Below, piece after piece: positions 5,559-7,540 of a stretch of 7,540 nt of DNA (positions are counted from its first letter, which is position 1; each line of letters begins with the position of its first letter). A program made the translations under genes and the position numbers. Source of the DNA: Phycisphaeraceae bacterium (GTDB lineage: Bacteria; Planctomycetota; Phycisphaerae; Phycisphaerales; Phycisphaeraceae); NCBI GenBank assembly GCA_020851395.1, contig JADZCW010000169.1, positions 1 to 7,540 on the forward strand, read 5' to 3'. The notes beneath the pieces are model-generated. The model was not told the origin of the DNA. It did not search any database and saw only the letters and a list, made by a program, of their open reading frames with translations.

Positions 5559-6428
5559 TTACTTTCTATCGGTCTTCGCCCGGAAGACCGTCCACTGCAG
5601 CACGATCCCCAGGGCGGTTATCAGACCTACGGCCGCCGCCGCCTGTCGCGGGTCCTCCAGCCACACGGCGAAGTTCACGCCCGAGTCCGCCCCCTTGCCG
5701 AGGTAGCCCAGACGGTCAAATTGGGCCGCGGAGAAGACCATCATGGTCGCCCCGATCAGCGCCGCGGCCGCCGCCGCCGCCCGTTGAGGGAAGATCAGGC
5801 CCAAGAGCACGCCCGCCCCGGCCCCGATCAGGGCCAGAGCCCAGACGCTCAGCTTCGTCGTCGTGCCCAGGCCCGCCCACCATGTCTGGATTTCCCCGGT
5901 CCACTGCCGCCACCATTGTTGCGCCCGTTCGACGGTCCGGTCACGCCAGACCGCGACATCCGGCCAGGCGGACTGCGTGGTCGCGGCCTGATCGGTTCCG
6001 AGTGTCTCGAGACCTGTCGCCCGATCCAGGGGCGTCACGGTCGGCACCGCCGGCGGCCCCGGGGGGGCTGAACCCTGCAGGGTGAGCATCACCGTCGGAC
6101 CCGCAATGCTCAGCAGAACCGCCACCACCACCGCCATCCAGACGCGGAAGAGCAGCCAGGCCAGGACGCCGCCGATCAGCGTGCCCGCCACCAGTGACAC
6201 GACCATCGCGTCACGACCCTCCCCGCTGGGCATGCCCAGGTATGCCACCGCCAACCCCGCCAGGAGACCCAGCATCGCCCCGCAGGGCCTGGCCATCCGG
6301 CCGCCCAGGGCCCAGAGCATGATCCCCAGCACCAGCAGCGTCCCGGCCGTCACGGCCGCGGCCGCGGTCGAGATCTGGGACTGCATCTGCACCAGGTTTG
6401 CCCACTGGGTCTCGAGGCTGTTTTCCAT
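5559..6428 (-). CDS. Second TM198-like membrane protein with Trp-rich loop
   Basis: Integral membrane protein of 289 residues. Hydrophobic segments lie near 23-42, 48-65, 74-93, 97-118, 193-213, 216-234 and 263-282. The topology is like that of the downstream gene: Gly-rich helix pairs, and IFPQRAAAAAAALIGATMM (212-230) equivalent to the conserved segment before TM6. Unlike it, a soluble stretch of about 75 residues (119-192) separates TM4 and TM5. It starts Pro-rich and becomes Trp-rich, with seven Trp between 155 and 184. The start is ATG 6428 or the adjacent in-frame GTG 6431, with GGGAG upstream. The longer reading, beginning 13 codons earlier, is unlikely. It is the first gene of the two-gene operon and divergent from pheA. 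Function unknown. Confidence 0.83.
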   Translation of the reverse strand: MENSLETQWANLVQMQSQISTAAAAVTAGTLLVLGIMLWALGGRMARPCGAMLGLLAGLAVAYLGMPSGEGRDAMVVSLVAGTLIGGVLAWLLFRVWMAVVVAVLLSIAGPTVMLTLQGSAPPGPPAVPTVTPLDRATGLETLGTDQAATTQSAWPDVAVWRDRTVERAQQWWRQWTGEIQTWWAGLGTTTKLSVWALALIGAGAGVLLGLIFPQRAAAAAAALIGATMMVFSAAQFDRLGYLGKGADSGVNFAVWLEDPRQAAAAVGLITALGIVLQWTVFRAKTDRK

Positions 6429-6525
6429 CACCCGGCGACTCCCGCGCCCGGGCCCCTTGCTCAGCAAGCCCGGGCGGATGGCTGGAACCTTTGCACCGCT
6501 GTCAGACCTTTATATCGCCTAAAGC

Positions 6526-6535
6526 GGGGCGCCCC
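6526..6535. repeat. GGGGCGCCCC palindrome in the pheA divergent region
   Basis: A perfect 10-bp inverted repeat between the minus-strand TATAAA box (6509-6514) and the plus-strand TACAAT box (6539-6544). Its place between two divergent starts would suit an operator, but a GC palindrome of this size can arise by chance here. Confidence 0.3.
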
Positions 6536-6538
6536 CGT

Positions 6539-6544
6539 TACAAT
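6539..6544 (+). promoter_or_regulatory. Candidate -10 box of pheA
   Basis: TACAAT stands out in GC-rich surroundings and ends eight bases before the ATG at 6553. No good -35 is found 16-18 bases upstream, although TTGCAC occurs further away at 6491-6496. If used, transcription would begin near 6551, making the mRNA nearly leaderless for the ATG, or giving a 5' region of about 100 nt if the later GTG at 6652 is the true start. Confidence 0.35.
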
Positions 6545-6552
6545 GCCGACCT

Positions 6553-7540
6553 ATGTCCGAAGCTCATCCCGCCCCAGGCTCCGCCCCCCATTCCCGCAAC
6601 AAGTCCGGCCACGGGTCGGGTTTAGACCCCGGGTCCGCCGCTTCCGGGGGCGTGAACCTCGAGGCCCTGCGTGCCCGGATCGACCAGCTCGATCATCAGC
6701 TCGTCGACCTGCTCAACCAGCGGGCCAAGGTCGTCGTCGAGATCGGCAAGCTCAAGCAGCAGGGCAACACCCCGATCTACGCCCCCGACCGTGAGCAGCA
6801 GGTGCTCGCCCAGATCCGCCAAGCCAACCACGGCCCCCTGCCCGACGCCTGCCTGGAGGCCATCTGGCGAGAATTGATGAGCGGGTCGTTCGCCCTCGAG
6901 CGTCCGTTGCGGGTCGGCTACCTCGGCCCGGCGGGGACGTTCTCGCACCTGGCGGCTCGCCGCAAGTTCGGCGCGTCGGTCGAGTACGACGGCCTGATCG
7001 ACATCCCGGCGGTGTTCGAGGAGGTATCTCGCGGGCGCGTGGACTTGGGTATCGTCCCTATTGAGAACTCGAGCGAGGGTGGCATCAACGCCACGCTTGA
7101 CGCACTGGTCGACACGCCCCTGCGCATCTGCGCCGAGGTGATCCTGACGATCCACCACAACCTGCTCTCGAAGGTGCCCTTCGAGCAGGTCAAGAAGGTC
7201 TACTCGCACCCGCAGCCGCTGGCCCAGTGCCGGCGGTGGCTGAGCGCCCAGATGAGCCAGGTCGACCGTGTCGCCGAGGCCTCGACGACGCGGGCGGCCG
7301 AGCTGGCGGCCAAGGACCCGCACGGAGCGGCGATCGGCTCGACCATGGCGGCGGAGCTGTACGGCCACAAGGTCCTGTTCGCCAACATCGAGGACAACCC
7401 CAACAACGTCACGCGCTTCTTCGTCATCTCCAAGCAGAGCCCACGCCCGACCGGCGACGACAAGACGTCGATCATGTTCACCGCCGCCCACAAGGCCGGC
7501 ACGCTCTCGGAGGTGCTCGACGTCTTTCGCGAGCACAGCC
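6553..7540 (+). CDS. pheA: Bifunctional chorismate mutase / prephenate dehydratase (P-protein), 3' end cut off
   Basis: It converts chorismate to prephenate and then to phenylpyruvate in phenylalanine biosynthesis. The 329 visible residues show an AroQ-type mutase domain (about 35-115) with LRARIDQLDHQLVDLLNQR, active-site equivalents Arg40, Arg57, Lys68 and Arg80-Glu81, and the linker ELMSGSFALERPL. The dehydratase domain (about 118-294) has GYLGPAGTFSHLAA (122-135), GIVPIENSSEGGINATLD (166-183), YSHPQPLAQC (217-226) and the catalytic NNVTRFF (284-290). The ACT regulatory domain begins near 304 (KTSIMFTAAHKAGTLSEVL) and is cut by the window edge. ATG 6553 follows an in-frame stop at 6520, with no clear ribosome binding site. 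The first 33 residues are Ser/Gly/Pro/His-rich and include a rare TTA codon; an in-frame GTG at 6652 sits at the edge of the mutase domain and is an alternative start. Confidence 0.95.
   Translation, partial: MSEAHPAPGSAPHSRNKSGHGSGLDPGSAASGGVNLEALRARIDQLDHQLVDLLNQRAKVVVEIGKLKQQGNTPIYAPDREQQVLAQIRQANHGPLPDACLEAIWRELMSGSFALERPLRVGYLGPAGTFSHLAARRKFGASVEYDGLIDIPAVFEEVSRGRVDLGIVPIENSSEGGINATLDALVDTPLRICAEVILTIHHNLLSKVPFEQVKKVYSHPQPLAQCRRWLSAQMSQVDRVAEASTTRAAELAAKDPHGAAIGSTMAAELYGHKVLFANIEDNPNNVTRFFVISKQSPRPTGDDKTSIMFTAAHKAGTLSEVLDVFREHS

Noticed and set aside
6622..7536. 304-codon open frame antisense to pheA
   Set aside because: It is a shadow of GC-rich coding sequence. The plus strand has clear chorismate mutase and prephenate dehydratase motifs throughout, and the antisense product resembles nothing known to me.

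Overview
This is a GC-rich stretch of chromosome, most likely from a member of the Planctomycetota and perhaps Phycisphaerae-like. That guess rests on three things: the style of the S10 and L3 proteins, a stand-alone S10 operon with unusually long spacers between genes, and a pair of TM198-like membrane proteins. It is inference, not proof. Nothing in the window looks like a phage, transposon, CRISPR array or defence island. It is mostly housekeeping sequence plus some poorly characterised genes.

Left part (1-1731, minus strand): the start of the S10 ribosomal-protein operon, in the order rpsJ (S10), rplC (L3), rplD (L4, cut by the window edge). A strong sigma70-like promoter (TTGACA, 16 nt, TAAACT) lies upstream of rpsJ. 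The genes are separated by about 200 and 177 nt instead of the few tens of bases usual in this operon, and both spacers carry a copy of the same 21-nt GC-rich element.

Middle-left (1732-2165): a divergent plus-strand tRNA-Pro(GGG) with its own promoter and a textbook hairpin terminator. The terminator is A/T-symmetric, so it can also stop transcription arriving from the opposite strand. The 297 nt between rpsJ and the tRNA hold the two divergent promoters and nothing else I can support. Between the terminator and the photolyase gene there is only a 12-bp perfect palindrome.

Middle (2166-4581, minus): a probable two-gene operon, a YggS/PLPBP-family gene followed 43 nt later by a class I DNA photolyase (phrB, GTG start). 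The photolyase looks intact. The YggS-like protein is odd: the PLP-binding lysine is missing, only one lysine remains in 318 residues, and the phosphate-binding end is altered. Upstream of it lie three tandem 11-12 bp repeats.

Right-middle (4685-6428, minus): two consecutive seven-TM proteins resembling the TM7S3/TM198-like (DUF4203) fold, apparently paralogous and co-transcribed, ending in a strong intrinsic terminator. The upstream one carries a Trp-rich cytosolic or periplasmic insert.

Right end (6553-7540, plus): divergent from the membrane-protein operon is a bifunctional chorismate mutase-prephenate dehydratase (pheA, phenylalanine biosynthesis), cut inside its C-terminal ACT domain. 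A TACAAT box sits so close to the first ATG that either a leaderless mRNA or a later GTG start is possible.
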